From: Curvularia sp. ZM96
Lineage: Eukaryota; Ascomycota; Dothideomycetes; Pleosporales; Pleosporaceae
DNA length: 64,000 bases
NCBI GenBank assembly: GCA_022457065.1
Contig: JAJGBQ010000002.1
Coordinates: 2,232,001-2,296,000, forward strand
Reading direction: 5' to 3'
Below, in pieces: positions 1-10,626 of this stretch. The position numbers were made by a program, and so were the translations under genes. The notes beneath the pieces were generated by a model, which searched no databases, was not told the origin of the DNA, and saw nothing but the letters and a program-made list of their open reading frames with translations. How positions within the stretch are numbered: the first letter of the stretch is position 1; every line of letters starts with the position of its first letter.

Positions 1-3000
1 ACGTTGATCAAATCCTCCCAATTGTGTTGCGACTACTGTACGGCAAGGTTATAGCCGGAAAACGGGGGTTGGAGTCGAAACGAAAGGCTGTTTTCGTTGG
101 TTTGAAAACCAGATTTGGCGACGACGCCATTCATAAGTTTCTACAGATCGCATTCGGACCCCTGGGCAACATTTCCATCTTGAGCGATGGTTCACTTGAC
201 GAGGCCTTACTCCAGAAAAGTTTGGTAGATGCACGAAAGCAGGTCGGAATGCTAAATCTGCTTGACGATTTACTAAGCACCTTTGCTAAGACATTTGCCC
301 CATTTACGGCAACGGTCGTGGATCCTGTCTTGTACGCTGCCATCAAAGCATCGCGAGAGCTTTCGGCTTCAGCCGACCATGAGGGCGACGAAGGTCGGTC
401 AACGCAGACATCCCTGCTCAAGACTGTACGACAGCGCGCACTCCATATTCTGGGCAAGCTGGTTGAGAACAGCCCCGAGTTTGATTGGCATCCTTATACC
501 AAAGCTCTCATCAAGGAGATGATTGAACCCAGGCTTGATCAATTTCCCATCGAGACGGCGCAGTCTGTGTCGGGTATTCTTCGTCTCTTCGCAGCATGGT
601 CAAAATCGGCTCGCACTGCTCCTTTCTTGGTGGAATTCAACCCAGCTATCTTGTCCAAGGCCATCGACTGCCTCGAGGTACCTTCAGCCAAGGATGAGGT
701 CAAATGCTACGTTTTGGATAATGTTATTCGAAGCATTGTAGCTCTTGTGACGACAGAAGAGGATACCCCGACAACTGATTCGAAAATTCTGAAAAATCGT
801 ATACATACCGACATCATCCAACCATATTCTACCTCAATTCTTAGCCGAGTCGGTCATCTACTCCGTCAGAACCCCAGTAAAGAAGTGCTCGAATCCGGAG
901 TTCACACGGTTGCGGAGTTGGCCCCTCATGTGGTTGGTGCTTCTGAATCCCGCAGTATGATTGAGATCGCCACGTTCCTCCTTCGCCAACCCTCAAAGCG
1001 TGTGAATCCTCGTACCAAATTGGGCTTGCTTAAGATCCTTCACGAGTTCATCCAACGCTGTGATGATCAGAGCTTGACTGAGCTGCTCGATACTATATAC
1101 GATGCTGTTTGCCCCATGTTCGCTTTCGTTCAAGATCGCACGGCAAGGGAGCTGTTATGTGACGTGGTTCAAGACCTCTCTGACACCAACAATGCTCTCC
1201 AGGTAGTGGCAAAGATATGTCATGATCTCAATTCTTTCGCAAAAGGACGCCTGGATGAGCCAGACTTTGAACGACGTTCACAAGCATTCAGCTCTATTAA
1301 CGAAGAGGCCTATCAAAGCTTTTCCCTGATCCAATGGAAGCCATTGGTTTACAACATGCTCTACTTTATCAAGGACAACGAGGAGCTTAGTATCAGAGTC
1401 AACGCGTCTTTGTCTCTACGCCGCTTCAGCGAAGTCTCAAGTAGCGAAGAGTTCAAGGCGTTCGCTTCGTCAGCGATCCTGCCTGGAATTCAAACTGGTA
1501 TGCGAGAGACGTCCGAGTTGGTTCGGATTGAGTATCTTGCTGTTCTCGAGCATCTGGTCAAGACTCATTCCGACTGGGCTCCTGTTGCAGACCTTCACAT
1601 TCTTCTCTCAGATGATGATGAGGCGTCTTTCTTTAGCAACATCTTGCACATTCAGGGTCACCGCCGACTTAGAGCATTACGCCGCTTGGCTGCTCATGCC
1701 TCTCATCTGCGTGGCACAAACGTGTACCAGATCCTCATTCCTCTCTTGGAGCATTTTGTCTTCAACAAGGGCGATGACGAGGGTGCAGACAGCCTCTTGG
1801 GAGAGACCATCAAAACACTCACAGCTTTGACAGAGTGTCTCGAATGGCCACAGTTCCGTTCCCTCCTGAAGCGGTACATTGGCTACTTAGCCACAAAGGA
1901 AGACCTCCAAAAGCCAATCATTAGGTTGATTGCTGGCTTGATGGATGGCTTGAACCAAGCAGGTCGCGCCAAAGGCTATGTCGCTACGTCCAAGCCCGAG
2001 TTAGATGGCCCTGCTGCTTCCGAGGCTGACGAAAACACTGAGGCTATGGATGTTGATAAGCCACAGTCAATACTTACGAAAACCCTTCCCCAGCAGGACA
2101 AACTGAGTAGCGACATGATCAATAATTTCCTTCCTGATCTGACTAACTTCCTACACAAAAAGGATGAAGCAACAGTCAGTTTGCGAGTGCCTATTGCCGT
2201 TGCGATTGCCAAAGTTCTTCTCGTTCTTCCACGACTGGAAATCGAGACACGGCTACCTGGAGTCCTTCTAGATATATGCTATATCTTAAAGAGTCGCGCC
2301 CAGGAAGCTCGCGACATGTCAAGAAACACGCTTAGCGACATTGCTACGCTTATGGGACCGGGCTACCTAGGGTTCATTCTCAAGGCGTTACGGACTGCCC
2401 TCCAACGAGGCTATCAACTCCATGTTCTTTCCTACACTTTGCACACTATCCTGGTGAAACTTGCGGACCAAACGAGCCCAGGAGATCTTGACTACTGCCT
2501 CGCAGACCTTGTCGATGTCGTAAGTATTATGGTATGAGCTGTTGTTAATCAGATAGACTGACTATGTCTAGATCATGGATGATACTTTTGGTGCTGCTGG
2601 CCAAGAGAAAGATGCCGAAGAGTACATTTCCAAAATGAAGGAAGTTAAGAGCAGCAAAAGCTTCGACTCTATGGACATTATCGCACGGTCGGCCACTCCT
2701 TCTCATCTGATCAAGCTCGTGCTCCCGATCAGATCTCTCTTAATCGAGAAGCTCAACGCCAAGATGGTCCAGAAGATTGACGAGCTACTACGGCGTATCG
2801 GACTCGGTGTCCTCCAGAATCCCACTGTGAACAACAGGGATATCTTGGTGTTCTGTTATGAGCTCATCCAAGAAGTCTATGCAGCAAATGCGTCGACTGA
2901 CAAGAAGGCTAAGATTGACCCTAGAAGTAAGCGCTATCTGGTCAACAACAAAGGAGCAGCCAAGTCTGGAACGAGGCTTAGCACTTCTTCGTATTTGTAC

Positions 3001-5061
3001 AAGATGATTCGATTTGGTATGGATATCCTTCGGACCGTGCTGCGCAAACATGAAGATCTTCAGACGCCACAGAACTTGGCCGGTTTCCTACCGATCATCG
3101 GTGATGCCATGGTGCAGGGCCAGGAAGAAGTGCAAGTATCGGCTGTCCGTCTTCTCACAACCATCATAAAGGTGCCGATGCCTGAGCTGGATACCAATTG
3201 CCCCGTATACATTGACGAAGCAATGCGTGCCATCAAGGGTGCCCTATCGAACAACACTGAGCTCGCTCAAGCTTCTCTGAAGCTGGTTTCTGCTGTCTTG
3301 CGTGAGCGGCCTAACGTCCAGGTGAGGGACCGAGACGTTGGACATCTCCTTAAGCGTATGATGCCGGATCTGGATGAACCGGATCGCTCAGGTGTCATCT
3401 TTGGCTTCCTCAAAGCCGTTATGAATCGACATTTCGAGGTCCCCGAGATTTACGAAGCCATGGATAAGGTTGCCGAAATGATGATTATCAACCAGACCAA
3501 GTCTGCTCGCGATATTGCTCGCAGCCACTTTTTCCAATTCTTGACGTCGTACACTCAGAGTGAGAAGCGATTCAAGAAGCAGATCGAGTTCCTCCTCAAG
3601 AACTTACGATACGAGCATATGGAAGGCAGACAATCGGTCATGGAAGCTTTAGATCTCATCATTGGAAAAGCACTGCCTCGATTCCCTGAGAAGGCGCAAT
3701 ACGAATACCACGGCATCATGTTCTTGCCGCTGATTAATACCGTGGCAAACGATGACTCGAGTAAATGCCGGGAAATGGCTAGTCTGTTGATCAAGAGATT
3801 GTTCCAACATGCGAGCGAAAAGCGGCTGCAAAGCTTCGCTACGGATCTCAAGGGTTGGCTGGAGCAAGATGACAACATTGGTTTGAAGCGCCTCGGAATC
3901 CAGGTCTGGGGTTTCTATTTTGAGGCTATGGATGACGACGAACCGCCAAAAGAGCTAGCATATGTTCTCGATCGGCTTGATGCAACCATAGGCGAATGTT
4001 TAAGCCGACGCGACGAGGACGACTGGGAGCTCTTATATTACTCCCTCACTCTGCTCTCAAAGGTCTGCAAGAAATACACAGACACGATGTTCTCGTCAAG
4101 CAAAGATGGTTTGTGGACTGCAGTGCAAGCTAGCGCAACCTACCCGCACATGTGGGTTAAGCTTAAGGCCGCAGAGCTGCTAGGCACGTACTTTGCCCAT
4201 CTAGGAGTTTCAAACAAGGATTCAGGCCTCGAGGCCCTCCCACTCAAGGGATCTGGCGGTTTGCAACTGGCGGAGCAAAACATGACGCAGTTGTGTAATG
4301 CGTTCTTGCGAAACTTGCTGAACCCCGAGGCTTCGGAACAGCTTTGCCTGCAGAGCGTCAAGAACATTGCTTTCCTTGCGCGATGCCTTTCTGTCAATGG
4401 AGCGAAGTGGCAGTGGCAGAAGACCGATGAGGATGAGGAAATGGAAGCGACTGCCGTGACCAACGGCGATGCAGCGGACACAGAAGGTGAAGAAGACTTT
4501 GGTGGTTTCTCGCCTCCACCAGAAAACGCAAAACCCAAGAAGCAAGAAGACACCCCACCAACAGCGATCCACCGCCTTATGATTCGCCTCTCTGGCATCG
4601 TTCGAAAAGACAAGAGCACGATGAACGCTAAGACCGCGACTATGAATCTCTTCGACACCGTCGCCGCCAAGTTCCCTCTCGAGCCTCTTTCAACCTCTCT
4701 CCCACACCTCTTGACTACTCTGGCCACCCTGACCGACGCCACTGCAACCTTCCCTCGATCCTCTGCGCAATCCGGCCCTAATAACACAGTCACTGATGCA
4801 TACAAGGCCCTCACTGACAAGGCCCGTGAAGTCATGAACACGTTGCAGAAGCGCCTGGGAACGCAAGAGTACCTGAAGATTATGGGAGAAGTACAAAAGG
4901 GTGTCAGAGAAAGGAGAGAAGAAAGGCGTAGAAAGAGGAAGGTAGAGGCGATTGTGGATCCAGAAAAGTTTGGCAAGGACAAACGCAGGAGACATGAAGT
5001 GAAGAGGGTTAAACGAAAGGAAAGGAGCGCTGAAGAAAGAGGCAAGAGAAGGGGTTGGTAG
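1..5061 (+). CDS. UTP20: U3 snoRNP component Utp20, C-terminal two thirds (5' end outside window)
   Basis: Large HEAT-repeat-like scaffold protein of the small-subunit processome, acting in the nucleolus on 18S pre-rRNA. The frame is already open at base 3, so the start lies to the left. Exons are <1..2519 and 2572..5061; the 52-bp intron has GTAAGT, a CTGAC branch-like site and CTAG, and it joins the two frames in phase 0. About 1,670 residues are visible, against roughly 2,500 for the yeast protein. The visible part is almost wholly alpha-helical, with an acidic loop near 4430-4520 and a very basic Arg/Lys tail (4900-5060) that looks like a nuclear/nucleolar localisation signal. The family assignment rests on overall recognition of the DRIM/Utp20 type, length and tail. 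Confidence 0.88.
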
Positions 5062-5470
5062 ATCTAGTGTTCGTGTTGCATATAGAATACTTGTCTGCAT
5101 TCGGGGCGACCGCGATGGGTCTTGCATTTCAGGGCGTTTGGGACGTGGCAAAAAGTATAGCATTTGTTTTTCAGTATGGATGTTGTTAATGATCGAGTAT
5201 CTACATGTCTCGAATATATCATGATACCCTTTATCCCAACTCGTTTGCAGTCCCTCAACATCAGGCCACCAACTAGGCTTGCAGCGTAAGGCACCGCGTG
5301 AAGCTTCCGAGTATTGCCGATGAAATGTATCAGACCACCGGACGCGAGTTGTAGTTGTAAGCCCTCTCTGTAGTATTCTCTTGACAACTCAAACATGAAA
5401 AAGAGCAACGCGAAATCTCACGATAAACTAACCAGGCTATACTTGAAGCATAATATCAAAGAACCTAGAC
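5062..5470. other. Intergenic, UTP20 3' flank
   Basis: No gene seen. It must hold the UTP20 3' UTR and the promoter of the small membrane-protein gene. No repeat or clear TATA box stands out. Confidence 0.5.
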
Positions 5471-6151
5471 ATGTCCCCATTCAACACCCTCGGCCTCACA
5501 CCATCCTTAACCCCTCCCCTCCTAACCGCCCTACATCTCGCGCCGCTCCTCAGCGCCACCGCCTCCCTCACACACGCCTACATGGAATACGTAACCACAC
5601 GCGCCTTTCTCGACAAACCACCCATCACATCACGCATCAGCAGGGGCATACTACGCAGCGCTGATTCATCCCTATCGACAATTCTTGATTCATCGTCAAA
5701 TCTGGACGTGGGAACCGAAAGGCTCAACGAGGCAAAACAACTCGCGATCCCAGCATGGTTCACCGCGTTCTTCAACAGGGGCGTGTGCTCCGTTATAGGA
5801 CTCAATTCTCTCACTCTAGCTGGAGCACTGGCGAATCTGTGTGGCGGACTTCCCCGTGAGGCAGAGAGAGCAAGAATGTGGTATGCGGCTGGTGCGGCGG
5901 CGGGACTGGCACATTATGCGTTTGTGCCGTTGGTGGGAGAGAGTGTGAGCGCACTGGTGGCGCTGTGTGCGAGGGATTTGAGAGGGGAGCGTGGGGAGAT
6001 GGGGACGGAGAAGAAGGCGGAGGAGTGGCTGGGAGAGTGGGTTGGATGGCATGCTGTTAGGATGGGGACGGTGGATGTGGTGGCGTGGGCGTGTTTGGCT
6101 ATCGGGGCTGTGGGTGTATTGAGTGAAAGGAAAGGAGGCGTGAAGGTTTAA
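5471..6151 (+). CDS. Small integral membrane protein, possibly DUF1772/anthrone-oxygenase-like
   Basis: Single-exon frame of 226 residues. Four hydrophobic stretches are visible: near residues 12-35, 100-125, 137-160 and 200-220. Between the first two lies a polar loop of about 60 residues. Features shared with DUF1772-type membrane proteins are an IPAWF-x-AFFNRG stretch, a conserved HYAFVP motif after the third hydrophobic region and a WHAVR motif before the last. DUF1772 includes anthrone oxygenases, but no polyketide gene lies nearby, so no reaction is proposed. The gene is tail-to-tail with the Zn2Cys6 regulator, 103 bp between stop codons. The start is the first ATG, in a strongly pyrimidine-rich context. 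Family assignment is tentative. Confidence 0.7.
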   Translation: MSPFNTLGLTPSLTPPLLTALHLAPLLSATASLTHAYMEYVTTRAFLDKPPITSRISRGILRSADSSLSTILDSSSNLDVGTERLNEAKQLAIPAWFTAFFNRGVCSVIGLNSLTLAGALANLCGGLPREAERARMWYAAGAAAGLAHYAFVPLVGESVSALVALCARDLRGERGEMGTEKKAEEWLGEWVGWHAVRMGTVDVVAWACLAIGAVGVLSERKGGVKV

Positions 6152-6254
6152 GGGTTGTGAGGATTTGCCTTATTTAATTTTTCATGGAAGTGAGAGATAG
6201 ATGGCTAGTTCACGTATCGAACCCAGAGGCTAAAAAAGTCCAGTTCATCGTATT

Positions 6255-7932
6255 CTAACTATTTGGTTGCTCGGCCATCGCAAGGCTGCAAAGTATTCTT
6301 TGTACGCCGCCTCTCTTATTCTCTCTCTCGATCTCATCCAGCAGACCAGCAAGCTCTTCATTCTCCCTCCTTAACCAAATCCTCACTGCTTCCCCCTGAA
6401 TTCTCGCCCGCCTAACCATCCACCACAAATCGCCCCGTTCAACCAAGCTAAGCCACCAACCGAGCAAGAAAACAGCTCGCCGATCCTTCTCCTCAAGCAA
6501 AGCGACAAACTCTGGAGTGATGAAGGCTGTGAAATGGAGAAAGTCCAGTGCATTAGCATGTGTGAGTGTCAGATGTCGAATCCGCGAGAGAATGTCTACC
6601 GCAACAAGATACGGATTATTTTCTTTCGTCGACGTATCATCAATACCAAACAATCTTTTCATTCTCTCCGGGATAAAGCTAATGTCTTGTTCCTCTTCCC
6701 ACTGTGGAGGCATATTGTATGGTCTCTGCTTCAACACTTCATGAAACATGCCATCTTTTCTCGTTGGATCCGTAATACGCCAAAGGAACATTTTGCCCTT
6801 GCCAATCTTCATCCAAGCGAAGTCGCTCGGCTCCGTGGGCTTCAAGGGCCAGACTGCGCCATCGTCGCTAGACTCTACGTACCAGAATGACGCGGCGCCG
6901 AGATGCACAGCAGTCGCCCACATGGCGTCACGGTAGGCGGGAGGGAGGGGTTGCGACAGGATGCGCTGGAAGAGGGTTGTGGCAAGGTCCCAGTGTAGGA
7001 GTGAGAGGTGCTGTTGTCTTTTGGATAGTGCAGAAGATTGAGCCAGAGAAAGGTCAGCGTCATGCATTAGTGTTAGGCCGATGACCATGTGCATGAGGAA
7101 AGGGTGCTGTTCTGTAATTAACATTATACTCCACAAACAGAGAAGTTTGAGCAGGATGAAAAGACTGAGATAAACCGTACCCGCAGAGCTAGTTGACAAA
7201 CGATATCACGATACCCGGGTGCCATGCGGTAGTCTATAGATATAAGTTCGTACATGTTCTTGCAGGTGTGTTCAAGCTAGGTCTCACCTCCAATGGTCAG
7301 CGCTGTCCTAGTTTGGAACCTGGTCAGTATCTCCAAATGTGATTCAGAAAACTGCCAGGGCGCATTGGAAGAGAAGAACTCCGCCTCTGTTCCCAGCTGC
7401 ATATGCTGGCTCGAAAATGCAGATTGGAGAGAGTCAGAAATCATAGCCACCATGGTATCATTGGCGGAAACAGCAGACCATGGATTTTCCAATCCAGTGG
7501 TGATGTCGTAGCTCAGGGCAGGAGCCAAGGTTTTGAGGGCGCTTTTAAAGGCCATAGACCCTGGTATTGCCTCTATGCTACGGTGTCGTTGAAAGTCTTG
7601 AGATACTTTGCCCCCGCCAAAGGCTCTAACAGGGGTTTCAACAACTGATGTTGCAAATTGGAATTGGAACGAGCCTTGAGAAGCAACGTCTAGTGAAGTG
7701 TGGGAGCCTCCAAAGTTGCAAGAAACACCGTATGATCTGCATTTGTTGCACTGTGGCTTTGTCTCGTCACACTTTGCAATCACCGGAATCAGTACCAATC
7801 TCGTGGTCAGTATAACTTGAAGCTAACCTTGATCCGTCGGAACTTGCAGTTCTCACAGCCTTTTCTTGACTTTGCATGAGCGCGCCGTTTACGTTCGGTT
7901 GTTGGCTTCCGTTTTGGTGTGATGGCTGACAT
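6255..7932 (-). CDS. Zn2Cys6 fungal transcription factor
   Basis: Four exons on the minus strand: 7828..7932, 7288..7771, 7181..7233 and 6255..7106, giving 497 residues. The short first exon is needed to complete the DNA-binding cluster: C-x2-C-x6-C-x6-C-x2-C-x6-C is formed only when exon 1 (ending RRIK) joins exon 2 (starting CDE). The 56-bp first intron therefore sits exactly before the third cysteine. A basic stretch precedes the cluster. The C-terminal part carries the HPFLMHM...LTLMHD stretch typical of fungal regulator middle domains. The exon 3/4 acceptor has two AG choices; 7106 keeps the frame. Binding site and targets are unknown. No biosynthetic cluster is adjacent, only the convergent small membrane-protein gene. 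Confidence 0.85.
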
Positions 7933-9167
7933 AGTGTGGATGTGATTTGCATAGAGTAGTCAGGAAAGGCATTAGTGCTGCTAGTAGACCGACCTTTTCG
8001 GAAGACTACGTGGATGAGTCTAACCTTCAGTCGTATCGTAGAGTCTCAGAGAGGGGTTATGTAGATGTTATGTGCATAAGGCGAGACACGGAGGTAAGCT
8101 GTCATGACTGGCCTACGCGACTGTTGGTGGCTGAACTACCACATACTTGCGCTAGTGGTCTGACGAACTTGCATTTATGCGCAGTGGCTAGCCAGACACG
8201 CTCATACGCATTCTTCCAAAAGGAGTTGTTCTTTAAGCTGGCGGAAAAGGACCCCGTCACCGCAGTTGTTGTTGGAATGACGGTACTCCGAGTCGCAATA
8301 CGGCCGAGTTTGGCATGGGCGGTGCGGGCCTAATCAGAAAACGGAGTGCAGGAGTTGGAACCCTTCAAAAGCATCATGGTATATGACTAAATAAGAGATT
8401 GTGGTAGAACACGTGAAGGGTATAATCAGAACGGCCGCGTTGGAGCTGCGTAACCCAAGGGGCGTCAACATAGCGGCTTCAATCCAAGTTGAACTACTTC
8501 GGAAGGGGGTTTGATTAGGCTCCCAAAATATAACCTCGGCCGAATATCAGCACATTACTGCCACAGGAGAGGTGTCCGGAAGGTGCGGAAGGCACTGTAG
8601 ATCATGGGTTCCAGCAATCAGCATCAACTGAGAATGCTGCACCGAGCTGTCAACATCACTATGTGGGCATTTCACAATAAGCCAAAACCAAAACATATGC
8701 AAAGAAAGAGAATTCCTTGATTCTGACTCGGGCGCTTGAAGCTTGCCGACCGTGCGATATGTTAAGAAATGGAAGCTGAGGCCCGTTGCAATCTGCTCGA
8801 CTCGGCCTTTTCCTCATCAGCTGTCCTGATTAGAGATCCCCCTCTAAGAAAATGTAGCAATCTGCCCTGGTTCATAAACGCATCATGACCTCCTAACGCC
8901 ATGTGCCGACTTCCATAAGCCCTTCAGTGATTGTTTCAAAGCGCGCCAGTCGCCGTGACGGCAGGCGGTGGTGGAAGGGAGCGAGGAATGAGTGTCGGTC
9001 TTTTCCGCTAAGGTCGAATTGGTCGTCATTGTTGTCGTCGAGGAGCGCGGTTCGCCGCCGCTACTCGAGGATCGATTAGAGATTACGCTATCGGTCTTGA
9101 GGCCCACAGGAGTCTTGTCTTGACTTTGCTCGTGCGATATCACCTGTTCCTGAGGCCTCTCGCACCC
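7933..9167. other. Intergenic, upstream of Zn2Cys6 regulator
   Basis: About 1.2 kb between the regulator start and the SF3B6 stop. It holds the regulator promoter, with a CACGTG palindrome at 8410-8415. A minus-strand frame of 86 codons (8883-9143) begins about 25 bp after the SF3B6 stop; it is Ser/Thr-rich and is more likely 3' UTR than a gene. No repeat or transposon remnant recognised. Confidence 0.4.
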
Positions 9168-9789
9168 CTAATCAATGCCATGCTGCTTTTTGAGTTTTTC
9201 TAAGTTTTCTTGGCGTTCGGCGAGATCATTCGCAGCCTTGAGCATCTTATCTGGCTGGTGATATAATACTGTGTCTGTTAGCGGCAAGCGCGCAGATGGT
9301 TCGTGGTTTGTACGCACCGACGAGGTATCGGTTCTGGAAGTTGAAGCCGTTAAGCTTGTCGCAAGCCGATTTTGCGTCCATCACGTCTTCATAGACGACG
9401 AAGGCAGTGCCCTTGCTGTGGTTGGCGATACCCTGGCGAATCTGGCTGTGGAAGTGTCAGCGTTGCAAAGTGACGGCGAAGGTCTGCTACATGCGCGTGC
9501 GCAAAGCAAAGGAAGACGACATACCGCACAGGGCCGAACTTGCCAAAGAGATCGAAGAGTTCCTCTGGGGTGACGTTGAAGCTATCACAGGGTTAGCGCA
9601 TTGCCGCCTTGACACAGAAGGGCCATGTGTACCTCAGGTTCTTTACGAAGAGAGCTCTGTAGAAATGACATGTTAGCGCAAATGTCGTGTGAGTTGGCTG
9701 ATGCAGCCTTGGCTGGCGCACGCGATGCGGAGAAGAGAAGGGCCAACGTACCGGTTGACTTCCGGGGCCAATTTTCCACCTCGACTCAT
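9168..9789 (-). CDS. SF3B6: SF3b complex branch-site RRM protein p14
   Basis: Subunit of the U2 snRNP SF3b complex that contacts the branch-site adenosine during pre-mRNA splicing in the nucleus. Five small exons on the minus strand were assembled by hand: 9752..9789, 9633..9656, 9525..9581, 9318..9445 and 9168..9268. Every junction is GT..AG and the phases (2,2,2,1) agree, giving 115 residues against about 125 in human p14. One RRM fills the protein: RNP2 reads ALFVKNL and RNP1 reads KGTAFVVYE, followed by the family signature NRYLVVLYHQP and a Lys/Glu-rich C-terminal helix ending HGID. The family PEVNR motif directly precedes RNP2. The start is the ATG giving MSRGGKLAPEVNR. The gene is divergent from the JmjC gene. 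Confidence 0.93.
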
Positions 9790-10626
9790 ACTTTGGCGAC
9801 GATTAGGTACGGTAAAGAACTGGCGTTTATTGGGATATCGACGGGTGGGTGGGTGGTGGGGGGAGTTGGTAGAGGAGGCGTAGTTGGTGAACATGCGGGA
9901 TAGATGCATGAATGGCGAGCATTGGCCCGAGCGCAGCAATCCACGTGACGGCTGCACATGAGCCAGGAGCGGCCGCCGCAGTGCACCGAGTGAGGCGCTG
10001 GGGATATCCTGCATACACGCATGTGCTGCATACCTGAGAAGACTATTCTATGTCCTCAAAAACATACCAGAGCTCAAAGCTGTAGACCAAGGGGCGGTAG
10101 TGCGCCCGTTGGAACGTCCTCGACGTACCAAATAATTGAGCCCTCGAATCGGAGATGCGGCTTGCAGCGAATGAAGCAGCTCAGCGCTCCACAGCTCACC
10201 CAACCACCTGCGCACTGCAAACTACACGCTTCTTCTAGAGCTTCATGCGAAGCCAGCGTTGCCTCTTCTCCGTACACCTTTTGCGACCTTGCTGCGTCTC
10301 CGTCTGCGTTGGCAGGCTGCCGTCGCAGTCGCATTGTCCACGGTGATCGCCCTGGTCTCCGGCCGCAACAATCCCAATACAATTCCCCGCGACAACTCCA
10401 GCACCGTTACACTCCACCACCACCTCCACCTCGACGCTCGTTCGCCCCGCGCCGCGCCGCTGTCGCTTCAATTCAGGAGGATATGCTCGCGCCCGTCTGC
10501 TCCTCTGCCTGCCTCTCCGCCTGCACTGCCGCTGCTCCGTAGCCGCGCATCGTGAGACGCCAGAGACCGAGGAGTCCCTCGCACCCCCGAAGCCCCCATC
10601 GATCCACCTCCGCCGCCGCCACCGCC
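9790..10626. promoter_or_regulatory. Divergent promoter region between SF3B6 and JHD1
   Basis: 837 bp separate the two start codons. A run of G-tracts at 9843-9863 on the plus strand (four GGG or longer tracts with very short spacers) could form a G-quadruplex 54-74 bp upstream of the SF3B6 start. The JHD1-proximal half, 10380-10620, is rich in CACC/CTCC and probably holds its 5' UTR. No separate gene supported. Confidence 0.5.

Noticed and set aside
6205..6240. GGTTCGA-like box on the minus strand resembling a tRNA B box
   Set aside because: The flanking bases do not form a T-arm stem and no A box or cloverleaf is present.
7947..8333. 128-codon plus-strand frame upstream of the first Zn2Cys6 gene
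   Set aside because: Begins at a non-ATG codon, overlaps the regulator promoter and has no motif.
10552..10626. GTG at 10552 as JHD1 start
   Set aside because: Non-ATG, and a good ATG in CACCGCC context follows in frame at 10627.
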